Of a DNA stretch of 64,000 nt, positions 6,902 through 16,765 are shown in pieces. Below the pieces are notes generated by a model that worked only from the letters and a program-made list of their open reading frames with translations, searched no databases and had not been told where the DNA came from. Both the position numbers and the translations under genes were made by a program. The stretch comes from Xanthomonas floridensis. Lineage in GTDB: Bacteria > Pseudomonadota > Gammaproteobacteria > Xanthomonadales > Xanthomonadaceae. The stretch covers positions 62,001 through 126,000 of the forward strand of contig NZ_LXNG01000006.1 in the NCBI RefSeq assembly GCF_001642575.1. The letters run 5' to 3'. Position 1 is the first letter of the stretch. Every line of letters starts with the position of its first letter.

Positions 6902-9103
6902 TCAGTACCGCCAGCGCAGCGACATGCTGATGAAGCGCGGTTCGCCGTAGTTCTGGTAGTCCAGGTTTGCCCAATAGGTCTTGTCGAACGCATTGCGCAC
7001 CGCCAGCGTGGCGGTCCATTGGTCGCTGATGCGGTAGTTGGCATTGAAGTGCACCAGCGCGTACGGATTCTGCACCACGGTGACCGGGAGGGTGGCGCCG
7101 CTGCCATCGCCGGTGGGGCGCGCGATATTGAAGCCGCGCACCGCGCTCTGCCAGCTCACGCCGCCACCGATGCTCAGCCGGTCCCACGCGCCTGGCAGGC
7201 GCCATTGGGTGGAGAGCTGCAGATAGTCTTCGGGCAGGTTGGCGTAGATTGCATCGGTGGGCGCGCGGGTGACCTTGACGTGGGTATAGCCGGCATTGAC
7301 GGTCCAGCCGGGCCGTATTTCGCCGTTGAAATCCACTTCCCAGCCGCGGCTCTTGGTGCCGTCCACGCCGAGATAGGCCGAGGTGCCATCCGGCAGCGAG
7401 GCTTCCGGCTGGGTCATGTCGCGCATTGCGTAATTGTCCTGCTTGGCCTCGAACACCGCCGCGGTGGCCATCGCGCGACCACCGGGCAACTGCGCCTTGA
7501 TGCCGGCCTCCAGGTTGGAGCCTTCCACCGGCGCGAGCAGGTTGTTGTCCTTGTCGCGGTAGTTCTGCGGGTTGAAGATTTCGGTGTAGCTGGCATACAC
7601 CGATACATCCGGCACGATGTCGTAGACCAGGCCCACGTACGGGGTGACTTCATCGCTCACTTCGTAGCGGCCGCTGGTGCCGGTGTAGGCACCGGCCGCG
7701 TTGAAGGCCTGGGTGCGGGTCTCCCACGAGCTCAGGCGGGCGCCGGCGATCAACGACAGCGGATCGGCCAGGCGCAGGCGCGTGGAGGCATACACGCCGC
7801 GCTGGGTGGTGCGCGCCTCATTGCGCCGGCCGGTGCGTGCGTAGGTGACTTCGGAAATGTCGCCATCCCAGTTGCGGATGTTCGGGATGAAATAGCAGCG
7901 CTCGCGCACGCCGGTGGGGCTGACGCAGGTGGCCCAGTCGGCGGGATAGGTCTGTGCAGTGGGATAGGCGGTGGACTGCAGGTCCTGCCAACTGCCGCCG
8001 ATGACCACGTCGTGCTGGCGGCCGAACAGCGAGAAGCCACCGGATAGATACACGTCCACGCCGTCGCGGGCATCTTCGGTTTCGCCGGCCGCGGTGCGCA
8101 GGAATACGCCGCTGCCATCGGCCGCCGGATAACCGGTGCCGTAGACGCGCATGTTCTGCACCTGGCCCTTGGTGTGCGCGTAGTTGACGCGCAGCAACCA
8201 GTCCTCGCCGAAGCGTTGTTCGAGGTTGGCGAACGCGGTGCTGGTCTCGCGCTGCCAGCGCGTCCAGGCCGGCGCCATGTTGGTGGAACGCGCCAGGTTG
8301 GCAAATGTGCCGTCGGCGGCGAAGAACGGCACCGTGCCCCAGGTCGACCCGACCGGGGTGTTGTCCTGGCGCTGGTAGCCGACGGTGAGCGTGGTGCTGT
8401 CGGTCAGGTCGCCTTCCAGTACCGCCATGCCGGACATTTTGCTGTCGTGGTAGCGGTCGTAGTAGTAATCGCGGTCCTGCCAGGCGGCCACAACGCGGCT
8501 ACGAAAACGCCCGTCGCTGGTCAGCGGCGCATTGACATCGGCCTGCATGCGGCGGAAATCCCAGGTGCCGGCACTCACTGCGAACGAGGCATCGAACTCC
8601 TTGCCGGGGCGCTTGCGCAGCAGGTTCACCGTGGCCGAGGGAATGCCCGCACCGGTCAGCAGGCCATTGGCGCCGCGGATCACTTCGATGCGGTCATAGA
8701 AGACCGTGTCGTATTCCTGGTTGGTGGCGCCGCTGTAGGTGGGCAGGCCGTCGACCTGGAAGTCGGTGATCTGGAACCCGCGCGCGAAATACAGCGGGCG
8801 CTGGGTGTCGTAGAACGAGACGTTGACGCCAGTGACGTTGCGCATCACATCGTCGATGCTGAACAGCGATTGTTCTTCCAGGCGCTGCAGGCCGATCACG
8901 CTCACCGACTGCGGGGTTTCCTGCAGGGTCAGCGGCAGCCGCGTGGTGGTGGCCGGCTGCGCGCGGCTCACCGTCCCGTTGACGTTGACCTGGTCCAGGG
9001 TGGTGGCGTCGGCCAGGTCGGCGGCGTGGACGGCGGGCGCCAGGGTCAGGGCGCACAGCAGTGCGACAGACAGCGGGGTCGGTGCAGGGGTGATTGCAGG
9101 CAT
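6902..9103 (-). CDS. TonB-dependent siderophore receptor
   Basis: 733 residues from the ATG at 9101-9103, which begins MPAITPAPTPLSVALLCALT, a signal peptide ending near VHAAD. The plug domain follows, with PLTLQETPQSVSVIG and the family pattern RIEVIRGANGLLTGAG / TVNLLRKRPG. The rest is a 22-strand type barrel ending in an outer-membrane C terminus (SMSLRWRY). The plug motifs place it with FpvA/FhuE/FoxA ferric-siderophore receptors, so it should bring Fe-siderophores across the outer membrane. A Fur-like site at 9249-9272 supports iron regulation. In-frame codons extend to 9322 but would bury the signal peptide. No siderophore genes are adjacent, so it is probably a xenosiderophore receptor. 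Confidence 0.87.
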   Translation of the reverse strand: MPAITPAPTPLSVALLCALTLAPAVHAADLADATTLDQVNVNGTVSRAQPATTTRLPLTLQETPQSVSVIGLQRLEEQSLFSIDDVMRNVTGVNVSFYDTQRPLYFARGFQITDFQVDGLPTYSGATNQEYDTVFYDRIEVIRGANGLLTGAGIPSATVNLLRKRPGKEFDASFAVSAGTWDFRRMQADVNAPLTSDGRFRSRVVAAWQDRDYYYDRYHDSKMSGMAVLEGDLTDSTTLTVGYQRQDNTPVGSTWGTVPFFAADGTFANLARSTNMAPAWTRWQRETSTAFANLEQRFGEDWLLRVNYAHTKGQVQNMRVYGTGYPAADGSGVFLRTAAGETEDARDGVDVYLSGGFSLFGRQHDVVIGGSWQDLQSTAYPTAQTYPADWATCVSPTGVRERCYFIPNIRNWDGDISEVTYARTGRRNEARTTQRGVYASTRLRLADPLSLIAGARLSSWETRTQAFNAAGAYTGTSGRYEVSDEVTPYVGLVYDIVPDVSVYASYTEIFNPQNYRDKDNNLLAPVEGSNLEAGIKAQLPGGRAMATAAVFEAKQDNYAMRDMTQPEASLPDGTSAYLGVDGTKSRGWEVDFNGEIRPGWTVNAGYTHVKVTRAPTDAIYANLPEDYLQLSTQWRLPGAWDRLSIGGGVSWQSAVRGFNIARPTGDGSGATLPVTVVQNPYALVHFNANYRISDQWTATLAVRNAFDKTYWANLDYQNYGEPRFISMSLRWRY

Positions 9104-9248
9104 CGGTTTCTCGTCGAACGGGCGCGCACGCCAGGCGTGGGCGACACAAGGGGTCGGGTCGGCGTCGTGCTCAGGCGATGGACTGGCTGGCCTGGCAAGG
9201 CTGGCGGATCGACGAGAAGGACGTGGCCGGAGCGGCCAGACGTTACGC

Positions 9249-9272
9249 AAATGTAAATCGTTATCGTTTGCG
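9249..9272 (-). promoter_or_regulatory. Candidate Fur box
   Basis: On the minus strand this reads CAAACGATAACGATTTACAT. It contains GATAAC-GATTTA-CAT units resembling the hexamer array (NATWAT) of Fur boxes, in an otherwise GC-rich region. It lies about 146 bp before the receptor start. Match quality is moderate and judged by eye. Confidence 0.45.
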
Positions 9273-9349
9273 AGGCAAGGCATGCGTGGCTCGCCCGTGT
9301 CGGCTGGCCGCCATTTCCACACTTGGAAGCGCCCTGCTGACGGCTGCCC

Positions 9350-9832
9350 TCACGCCAGATGCGACAGCGGCAGGCCTTCAGGCGCCTTGACCGTGCGCAG
9401 CACGAAGCTGGAATTGACGTCGGACACGCCGGTGGCGTTGAGCAGGCGGTCGAGCAGGAAGCGCGAGAAGTGCTCCAGGTCGCGTACCTGCACCTGCAAC
9501 AGGTAGTCCATGTCGCCGGTCAGTGCCCAGCACGCCACTACTTCATCCCAGCCACGCACGCCATCGGCGAACAACTCGATGTCGGCCTGGCCGTGCTGTT
9601 CCAGCTGTACCCGCACGAAGGCCTGCAGCCCCAGCCCCAGCGCACGCGCGTCCAGCCGCGCGCCATAGCCGGCGATGATGCCGGCCGCCTCCAGCCGCTG
9701 GGTGCGGCGCAGGCAGGCCGAGGCGGAAAGATTCACCTGCACGGCGAGTTCGGCGTTGCTGCTGCGCCCCTGCGTCTGCAACAGGGCGAGCAACCGCAGA
9801 TCGGTGCGGTCCAGGGCGATGGGTTGATCCAT
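9350..9832 (-). CDS. Lrp/AsnC family transcriptional regulator
   Basis: 160 residues. N-terminal winged helix-turn-helix (LDRTDLRLLALLQTQGRSSN, then NLSASACLRRTQRLEAAGII) followed by the RAM/AsnC ligand-binding domain (from about residue 70, with GDMDYLLQVQVRDLEHF). Lrp proteins form octamers that respond to amino acids. It is transcribed divergently from the phenylalanine hydroxylase gene across a 129-bp region full of TTGCGC repeats. Control of phenylalanine/tyrosine catabolism is therefore the natural guess, although PhhR in pseudomonads is a different (NtrC-like) regulator. ATG at 9830-9832. Confidence 0.88.
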   Translation of the reverse strand: MDQPIALDRTDLRLLALLQTQGRSSNAELAVQVNLSASACLRRTQRLEAAGIIAGYGARLDARALGLGLQAFVRVQLEQHGQADIELFADGVRGWDEVVACWALTGDMDYLLQVQVRDLEHFSRFLLDRLLNATGVSDVNSSFVLRTVKAPEGLPLSHLA

Positions 9833-9835
9833 ATG

Positions 9836-9914
9836 TTGCGCAGCAGCAGACTAAGACGCACGAATCTTGCGCGCTAGTTGGCTTGTTGCGCAAGATTCGC
9901 AATCCTGTTGCGCA
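9836..9914. promoter_or_regulatory. Divergent lrp-phhA control region with TTGCGC repeats
   Basis: A perfect 12-bp inverted repeat, CGAATCTTGCGC (9861-9872) and GCGCAAGATTCG (9888-9899), has a 15-bp spacer. Further TTGCGCA copies are at 9836-9842, 9886-9892 and 9908-9914. Several phased half sites between a regulator and a divergent gene fit cooperative Lrp-type binding. The assignment to the adjacent regulator is inference. Confidence 0.6.
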
Positions 9915-9961
9915 GCGATCCGGCTAAGGTGACCTCCTGCCGCCACGGACCTCCTGCCCAC

Positions 9962-10852
9962 ATGAATACCGCCCCGCGCCGCGTCGAAAACCAGCTCACT
10001 GACAAGGGCTATGTGCCGGTCTACACCACGGCGGTAGTCAGCCAGCCGTGGGACGGCTACAGCGCCGACGACCACGCCACCTGGGGCACCTTGTACCGGC
10101 GCCAGCGCGAGTTGCTGGTCGGCCGCGCCTGCGATGAATTCCTGCAGGCGCAGGACGCCATGGGCATGGACGACACGCAGATCCCCCGCTTCGACGCACT
10201 CAACGCGGTGCTGCAGGCGGCCACCGGCTGGACCCTGGTGGGCGTGGAAGGTCTGCTGCCGGAGCTGGACTTCTTCGATCACCTGGCCAACCAGCGTTTC
10301 CCGGTGACCTGGTGGATCCGCCGCCCGGACCAGATCGACTACATCGCCGAACCGGACCTGTTCCACGACCTGTTCGGGCATGTGCCGCTGCTGATGAACC
10401 CGGTGTTTGCCGACTTCATGCAGGCCTACGGCCGCGGTGGGGTCAAGGCGCACGGCATCGGTGCGGATGCGCTGCAGAACCTGACGCGCTTGTACTGGTA
10501 CACGGTGGAGTTCGGCCTGATCAACACCGCGCAGGGGTTGCGCATCTATGGCGCAGGCATCGTGTCGTCCAAGGGCGAATCGCTGTATTCGCTGGAATCG
10601 GACGCGCCCAACCGCATCGGGTTCGACCTGCAGCGCATCATGCGCACGCGCTACCGCATCGACACCTACCAGAAAACCTATTTCGTCATCGACAGCTTCG
10701 CGCAATTGATGGACGCCACCAGCCCGGACTTCACGCCCATCTATGCCGCGCTTGCGCAGCAGGCGCAGCTGCCTGCCGGCGATGTGCTGGACAGCGATCG
10801 GGTGTTCCAGCGCGGCAGCGGCGAAGGCTGGAGCCGCGACGGCGACGTGTGA
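9962..10852 (+). CDS. phhA: Phenylalanine-4-hydroxylase
   Basis: 296-residue monomeric bacterial aromatic amino acid hydroxylase, converting L-Phe to L-Tyr with O2 and a tetrahydropterin. The iron-binding facial triad is visible: the two His of FHDLFGHVP (about residues 135 and 140) and the Glu of WYTVEFGL (about 183). The conserved PDLFHDLFGH and TPEPD-like RRPDQIDYI segments are in place. It lacks the N-terminal ACT regulatory domain of animal enzymes, as usual for bacteria. The ATG at 9962 is chosen to match the family N terminus; an upstream in-frame extension to 9878 overlaps the control region. The neighbouring Lrp-type gene probably regulates it. Confidence 0.93.
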   Translation: MNTAPRRVENQLTDKGYVPVYTTAVVSQPWDGYSADDHATWGTLYRRQRELLVGRACDEFLQAQDAMGMDDTQIPRFDALNAVLQAATGWTLVGVEGLLPELDFFDHLANQRFPVTWWIRRPDQIDYIAEPDLFHDLFGHVPLLMNPVFADFMQAYGRGGVKAHGIGADALQNLTRLYWYTVEFGLINTAQGLRIYGAGIVSSKGESLYSLESDAPNRIGFDLQRIMRTRYRIDTYQKTYFVIDSFAQLMDATSPDFTPIYAALAQQAQLPAGDVLDSDRVFQRGSGEGWSRDGDV

Positions 10853-11177
10853 GGGCATGAGGCGCCACTGGTGTCTGGCGCGGCGGCACACACTACTGGA
10901 GCTCGCGCGCCCGCAGTTGTCGGGCAAGCTGTCGCCAGCCAGGCGCATGACACCCTGCCGGCAGCATCGCCCGCGCGTTGAGGATTGCGCTCCCGGGGCA
11001 GGTCTCGGCGCTTGCGCGTTGCGGACGCCGTGCGCGGTGAGACATGCAGATTCGATCGTTTGCAGACACCGGCCCTGCCGTGTTCCAGGGGAAACTGGGC
11101 AGCGCGTGCAGGCGCAGCGGCTCGACAGCATCGCCACTGCGCACTAAGGTCGGGGTTCCCCACATCGCCTTCGCTCA
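10853..11177. other. Intergenic, no gene seen
   Basis: 325 bases after phhA with no plausible coding region or hairpin terminator. The last ~25 bases (from about 11152) are the part shared with the relic at 3743-3915. Confidence 0.5.
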
Positions 11178-11822
11178 ATGGACCTGACGCATCTGCGGAT
11201 CCGGCGCTTGGAGCTGGACGACACCCGCCTGCTGTTCACCCTGGCCAATGGCATGCGCATCGATGAGCCCATCCAGGCCCACCGCCTCTTGCAGCGGGCC
11301 GCGCCGCCCCAGCGGGCGCAATGGCAACTGACCGACGATAGCTTCGGCGTGAACTGGCCGGCGATCGCACCGCCCACGGCCGACGGCCTGCTCAACATGC
11401 CCGAGTTGCTGTGGCGCCGCCGCGCCGCGCGCGCCCAGGCCAGGCTCACCGCGCAGCGCGGACGCATGGATGCGCTGTCGCCCGGCGAGCGCGAACTCAT
11501 CGCACTGGCACGGCTGGATGCGGACATGAGCGAGAGCGGCTACGCCCGCTATTTCGACCGCTGGGACGCCACCACCCGCAGCGATGCGTTGCGCGGCCTG
11601 GCGGCCATGGGCGCGGCGCAGACGCGGCAGGCCATCGAGGGCCTGGGCGCGGTGTTCGAACGCCTGGAAGAAGACCCGGACCTGCTCAGCATCGAAGACA
11701 TCCTCGACGCGATGAACGAGGCCGACCGCCAGCGCGTGCAAGGCTGGGAAGAGGTGTATTACCGCTGCCTTGGCGACCTGGCGCGGCTGGGATTGGCGCA
11801 CTACGGGGTGGACAAGGCTTGA
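11178..11822 (+). CDS. DUF2442-like domain protein
   Basis: 214 residues, start MDLTHLRIRRLELDD. The first ~80 residues resemble DUF2442: short beta strands (TRLLFTLANGMRIDEPI), then the W.L...G..WP.I pattern (QWQLTDDSFGVNWPAIAP) and DGLLNMPELL. DUF2442 proteins are small, of unknown function and often found near toxin-antitoxin or regulatory genes. The C-terminal ~130 residues are helical and charged, with no domain I recognise. The intact gene is the likely source of the two relics at 3574-3915. No strong ribosome-binding site precedes the ATG. Confidence 0.65.
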   Translation: MDLTHLRIRRLELDDTRLLFTLANGMRIDEPIQAHRLLQRAAPPQRAQWQLTDDSFGVNWPAIAPPTADGLLNMPELLWRRRAARAQARLTAQRGRMDALSPGERELIALARLDADMSESGYARYFDRWDATTRSDALRGLAAMGAAQTRQAIEGLGAVFERLEEDPDLLSIEDILDAMNEADRQRVQGWEEVYYRCLGDLARLGLAHYGVDKA

Positions 11823-11896
11823 GCGGCGCAGGCGCTGCGGGCAACCCAGCGTGCTTGCTCGCGTGCCTGGATCATCCGGGACAGCTTGCGCAGCGT

Positions 11897-12318
11897 AGGC
11901 AGACAGCGCATGACGCTGCTGGTGCAAGCGCCGGCGTGATCGCACAGACACCCGCTCCGCTTGCATGCCAACTGCCGGAAGGCACGTTCCTTGGCAGCGG
12001 CGGATACGTCGTACGCGAGGCATCGGCGGTGCGCAGCGCCACGCATTCCAACCAGCAGCGTCGTACGCATCACGCATCCTGCACGACGAACATGCTGAAG
12101 GCAGACAGCGCATGACGCCCCTGGTGCAAGCGCCACGTGTGATCGCACGCAGCCATCCGCTTCGCTGCACCAACAGTGGGTACGCTCGATGGCGGCGATG
12201 GCGGTGATGGCGGTGATGGCGGCGGCGGATACGGCCGAAGGCAAAGCATCGGCAGTGCGCAACGCCATGCACACCAACCGGCAGCGTCGTGCGCATCACG
12301 CATCCTGCGCGACCAACA
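11897..12318. repeat. Imperfect ~202-bp tandem duplication, non-coding
   Basis: Unit 1 (11897-12098) and unit 2 (12099-12318) both open AGGCAGACAGCGCATGACG and contain the GCATCACGCATCCTGC block near the end. Inside unit 2 a 9-bp microsatellite, ATGGCGGTG/ATGGCGGCG, is repeated four times (12189-12224). No open frame is convincingly coding. The region separates the DUF2442-like gene from the convergent esterase-cupin gene. Confidence 0.65.
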
Positions 12319-12329
12319 CCGTGCAGGGC

Positions 12330-13451
12330 TCAGCCCGCTGGCTTGAGCGTGTATGCCAGCAGCACGATCAGGTCCTCGTCGCCGGTCTGCTGCAGCGCAT
12401 GCGTGCTTCCCGGCCGCGTGAGCAACGCATCGCCGGCAGCGACTTCGTATTGCTTGCCATCCAGCGCATACAGGCCACGGCCGCTGACGATGTAGTAGAT
12501 CTCGTCCTTGTCGTGCAGGTGCAGGCCGATGCCGGCGCCCTTGTGCAGTACGCGCTTGCGCAGGACGAACTTCAGCCCGGGGGCATCGGCGAAGAACGGA
12601 TACGCCGTGGTGGAGCCGGCACCGCCGTGCGGGCCCGGTTGTTCGCGGGCGAGGTCGCGCTCGTGCACCACTAACGAAGGATGTGCCTGTGCGGCGCGTT
12701 GCGCGGCAGTGTCGGCCGCGGCACCGCAATCGGCATCGCGGCGCAACTGCGGTTTGAGTGCTGGTTGCAACTGCACCCATCCATGCACCACCAGGCAGGC
12801 GACGGCGGTGGCGCCGGCGCGGCTGAAGTGAGTGCCATCGGCAAGGTTCTTTTCGGGCACGAACAGGAAATACGGTGCGGCGGCCTGCTCGCCGAGCGCG
12901 CGGATCCAGTCGCTGGAGCTCGCATTGAGATCGATCAGGCCCACGTGTTCTTCGGCAGCCAGTTGCTGCATGGCCAGGGTGTAGCGGCCGTGCGTATCGA
13001 GCAGCGCCCCGAAGTCGTAGAGCAGGCGTGCGGCCGGAGTGATCAGGATCGGGGTGGCGCCGGTGGCGCGCGCAGCGGCAATAAAGCGGCGCAGGAACTG
13101 CACATAGTCGGTGTTCGGATCGGTGTAGCGGCTGGGATCTTCGCGCTTGGCGTCGTTGTGGCCGAACTGGATCAGCAGGATGTCGCCGCGTTGCAGTTGC
13201 TTGGCGATGGCATCCAGTCGCCCTTCGGCGATGAAGCTGCGGGTGCTGCGGCCGCCCTTGGCATGGTTGTGCACCTGCCACTGCCCAGGGTCGAACCAGC
13301 CTTGCAGCATCTGTCCCCAGCCGGCCTGTGGCGCGCGCTCGGCGCCATACTCGGCAGCGGTGGAATCGCCGGCGATGAAGATGCGTTGGGGCGCCGCGTG
13401 GGCGAGGTTTGCGAAGAGCAGTAGCAACGATGCGAAGAGCAGCAGACGCAT
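12330..13451 (-). CDS. SGNH rhamnogalacturonan/pectin acetylesterase with C-terminal cupin
   Basis: 373 residues with a signal peptide (MRLLLFASLLLLFANLAHA). Residues ~20-235 form an SGNH hydrolase of the CE12 rhamnogalacturonan acetylesterase type: block I IFIAGDSTAAEYG, the Gly in NHAKGGRSTRSF, Asn in IQFGHNDAKRED, and catalytic Asp-x-x-His in LADGTHFSR. Residues ~265-373 are a cupin (GLHLHDKDEIYYIVSGRG, then GDALLTRPGSTHAL), with a His/His/Glu/His set able to bind a metal. It would remove acetyl groups from pectin backbones in the periplasm or outside. The fusion of the two domains is unusual. It is last in the minus-strand kduI-kduD-rpiB-like run. Confidence 0.82.
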   Translation of the reverse strand: MRLLLFASLLLLFANLAHAAPQRIFIAGDSTAAEYGAERAPQAGWGQMLQGWFDPGQWQVHNHAKGGRSTRSFIAEGRLDAIAKQLQRGDILLIQFGHNDAKREDPSRYTDPNTDYVQFLRRFIAAARATGATPILITPAARLLYDFGALLDTHGRYTLAMQQLAAEEHVGLIDLNASSSDWIRALGEQAAAPYFLFVPEKNLADGTHFSRAGATAVACLVVHGWVQLQPALKPQLRRDADCGAAADTAAQRAAQAHPSLVVHERDLAREQPGPHGGAGSTTAYPFFADAPGLKFVLRKRVLHKGAGIGLHLHDKDEIYYIVSGRGLYALDGKQYEVAAGDALLTRPGSTHALQQTGDEDLIVLLAYTLKPAG

Positions 13452-13758
13452 GGTGGGCTCCGGGGAAATGCTGAGTACATGACGCCGTTCCTCCTCCCAT
13501 CGGGACCTTGGGTCCCCTTCATGGGGCGAAGGTGCCCGGAGGGCGGATCAGGGTGCGACTGCAGTGGACCTAGTGGACAGTGCTGCCGTTGTCCAAGCCT
13601 TCTCCGATTGGAGTGCTGTCTGCCGCCGTACCCTCACCCCAACCCCGCTCCGCACCCCTGCCCGCGCTAGCAGCGCGGGCGCTCCAAGGTACGCGCGCCA
13701 ATGGCGCGCAAGCGGTCCCTTCTCGCCCCGGAGGGAGAGGGGCGTTAGCGAGTAGCGA
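13452..13758. repeat. Mosaic repeat region
   Basis: No gene. Contains CCCTCACCCCAACCCCGCTC, GCGCGGGCGCTCCAAGG and CTTCTCGCCCCGGAGGGAGA blocks, the same family as the paired repeats at 16766-17523 and the segment after 5156. Confidence 0.6.
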
Positions 13759-14418
13759 TTACGCGGCAGCAGCGGCTTCGGGCTTGCCCAGTACACCGGC
13801 GACGAAGGCGCGGATCTCGGCGTCCTGGGCATTGTCGAAGAAGCACTGCTGGAAGCGCTCGCCGCCGATGGCCTGCTTGATCAGTTCCGGATCGATGGCG
13901 CGCAGGCCGTCCAGGTACGACTTGGCGGTGGCCTGCTTGACCTGGGTCAGGATGCCGGCATTGGCGGCCTGCGATTCGCGACGCTCGGCCGGGTAGCCCA
14001 GGCCACGCTCGCCGCTGAAGGCCTTTTCGAAGATGTAACGCACGTTGATTTCCGCGCCCCAGCCGTAGCCCTTGGCAAATGCCAGCGACAGCGCGTTACC
14101 GTTGTTGACCTGGGCGAACAGGTAGGCGTCGGTCGGCTCGATGCAGTAGCCGCAGAACACGCCCGGATGCGCGTTGAGCGACATCATGGCGCCCTGGCCG
14201 GTGCCGCAGCCGGCAACCACGAAGTCCACCGCCTTGGAGTTCAGCAGCAGGCTGGCGACGATGCCCAGGTGGATGTAGGTCAGGCGGTGGTCGTTGTCGC
14301 CGTCCATGCCGACATTGAACACGTGATGGCCCTGCTCGCTGGCGACGTCATTGAGCTGCTGCAGGATCACCGGGTTCTTGGCGGCCTGGCTAAACTCGTT
14401 CATGAGTGCAATTTTCAT
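13759..14418 (-). CDS. RpiB/LacA/LacB family sugar isomerase
   Basis: 219 residues from the ATG at 14416-14418, with GGAGCATTCCC before it. Contains the RpiB-family core VDFVVAGCGTGQGAMMSLN (the Cys/Gly-rich catalytic loop) and GYCIEPTDAYLFAQVNNGNALSLA. It is about 70 residues longer than RpiB itself because of a C-terminal helical extension. Sitting between kduD and the acetylesterase gene, it more likely acts on unsaturated uronate products than on ribose 5-phosphate. RpiB-fold isomerases (DhuI) with that activity are known from glycosaminoglycan degraders. The substrate is inferred from context. Confidence 0.8.
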   Translation of the reverse strand: MKIALMNEFSQAAKNPVILQQLNDVASEQGHHVFNVGMDGDNDHRLTYIHLGIVASLLLNSKAVDFVVAGCGTGQGAMMSLNAHPGVFCGYCIEPTDAYLFAQVNNGNALSLAFAKGYGWGAEINVRYIFEKAFSGERGLGYPAERRESQAANAGILTQVKQATAKSYLDGLRAIDPELIKQAIGGERFQQCFFDNAQDAEIRAFVAGVLGKPEAAAAA

Positions 14419-14714
14419 GGGAATGCTCCGATTGGGTTGGGGAAGAGTGGTTCGGAAAAAGATGGAGGCGATGGTGCTGCCGCGAGGCAGTTTCGGTTGC
14501 GCTGCTGTCCGGGGCGTAGGCGCTGGAGTGACCAAGACGCTGCGCGCCGTTGATGGCGGTTCCGGGCGGGAGGCTGCCCTCATCCGCCCTGCGGGCACCT
14601 TCTCCCGCAGGCGGGAGAAGGACACCACATCACAGCAACGCCGCACATCGCAGCAACACCACGCACGGCGGCGGCGCGCGTTGGACGCTGCGCGCCATCG
14701 CCGTGCGATCTGGA
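14419..14714. repeat. Spacer with perfect CCTTCTCCCGC hairpin
   Basis: Bases 14598-14621 form an 11-bp perfect stem, CCTTCTCCCGC / GCGGGAGAAGG, with a 2-base loop. It is preceded by the CATCCGCCCTGCGGGCA block that usually accompanies it. It interrupts the kduD to rpiB-like interval and could attenuate read-through. No gene seen. Confidence 0.6.
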
Positions 14715-15470
14715 TCAGCGTGCCAGCCAGCCACCGTCGACCGGGATGATGGCACCGTTGACGTAGTCCGATGCGCTGCTGGCCAGGAACACCGCAGTGC
14801 CGCCGAGGTCGGCCGGCACACCCCAGCGCGCGGCCGGGATGCGGTCCAGGATCGATTTGTTGCGGTCCTCGTCGGCACGCAGCTGCGCGGTGTTGTCGGT
14901 GGCCATGTAGCCCGGTGCGATGGCGTTGGTGGTCACGCCCTTGCTGGCCCATTCGTTGGCCAGCAGACGGGTGATGCCGGCGATGCCGGACTTGCTGGCG
15001 GTGTAGGACGGCACACGGATGCCGCCCTGGAACGACAGCATCGAGGCGATGTTGATGATCTTGCCACGGCCCTGGCCGATGAAATGGCGGCCCGCGGCCT
15101 GCGCCATGAAGAATGCCGACTTCAGGTTGACGTTGAGCACGTCGTCCCAATCCTGCTCGCTGAAATCGACCGCATCGGTGCGGCGGATCAGGCCGGCATT
15201 GTTGACCAGGATATCCAGCCCGCCCAGGCCGGCGATGGTGGCGTCGACGATGCGCTGCACCGGCTCGATGCTGATCAGGTTGGCTTCGATGGCGAGGAAG
15301 CGACGGCCCAGCGCCTTGACCTTTTCTTCGGTCTCGGTGGGTGCCTGGATGCCGGCGGCGGCGATGTCGGCGCCGGCCTGCGCCAATGCCAATGCGATGC
15401 CCTGGCCCAGGCCGGTGTTGGCACCGGTGACCAGTGCGACCTTGCCTTCGAGACTGAACGGATTGCTCAT
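14715..15470 (-). CDS. kduD: 2-deoxy-D-gluconate 3-dehydrogenase / KduD (SDR)
   Basis: 251-residue short-chain dehydrogenase: Rossmann motif TGANTGLGQG, NNAGLIRR, catalytic Ser in NIASMLSF, and YTASKSG (Tyr and Lys of the active site). Sequence and length fit KduD, which reduces 2,5-diketo-3-deoxygluconate to 2-keto-3-deoxygluconate with NAD(P)H in pectin and uronate catabolism. The kduI gene lies just upstream on the same strand, supporting the assignment. A ribosome-binding site (AAGGTA) precedes the ATG at 15470. Cytoplasmic. Confidence 0.9.
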   Translation of the reverse strand: MSNPFSLEGKVALVTGANTGLGQGIALALAQAGADIAAAGIQAPTETEEKVKALGRRFLAIEANLISIEPVQRIVDATIAGLGGLDILVNNAGLIRRTDAVDFSEQDWDDVLNVNLKSAFFMAQAAGRHFIGQGRGKIINIASMLSFQGGIRVPSYTASKSGIAGITRLLANEWASKGVTTNAIAPGYMATDNTAQLRADEDRNKSILDRIPAARWGVPADLGGTAVFLASSASDYVNGAIIPVDGGWLAR

Positions 15471-15648
15471 TACCTTATCGCTCCTGCTGGGTGTATCACG
15501 GTGTGAGGGGTGAACCGCGCAGCGCGCGGCAGAGTGCGTTGATGTCGTTTGGACTGCTGCGCCAACGCCTCAGGTGGAGCGCGCCGACGCTACCGGTGCC
15601 GGCCTGGATCGCAGGCGTCACCGAAGCGAACGATGGTGCGAAACCGGG

Positions 15649-16554
<906 letters not shown>

Positions 16555-16563
16555 CTACCGGCT

Positions 16564-16582
16564 CTGGTTAACCGGTGTCATT
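16564..16582 (+). promoter_or_regulatory. Putative LacI-family operator 1, upstream of kduI
   Basis: CTGGTTAACCGGTGTCATT. The core GGTTAACCGGTGTCATT matches the sites at 20415-20436 and 24317-24336 with one or two changes and is near-palindromic around CCGG. It is positioned where binding would block kduI transcription. Confidence 0.75.
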
Positions 16583-16765
16583 GCGCAGTGCACGATAGTT
16601 GCGTGGCAGCGTGCCAGCGTGGGAATTCCTTCTCCCCTCGGGAGAAGCTGGCGCGTAGCGTCGGATGAGGGCACGAGGCTGCGCGCGGTGTTGGGTGCGG
16701 GGCTTGATTGGTTGGGTAGAGGCTTATGTGAGCGCCTACCTCAGCGCACGGCTGAGCTTTCAGAT
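16583..16765. repeat. Spacer with short CTTCTCCC hairpin
   Basis: Contains a small version of the hairpin repeat (16628-16648, CCTTCTCCCCTCGGGAGAAG) and otherwise no recognisable feature. Confidence 0.45.

Noticed and set aside
11825..12315. Open frames in the 202-bp tandem duplication
   Set aside because: No family match, the reading frames differ between the two units, and the predicted peptides are low-complexity.
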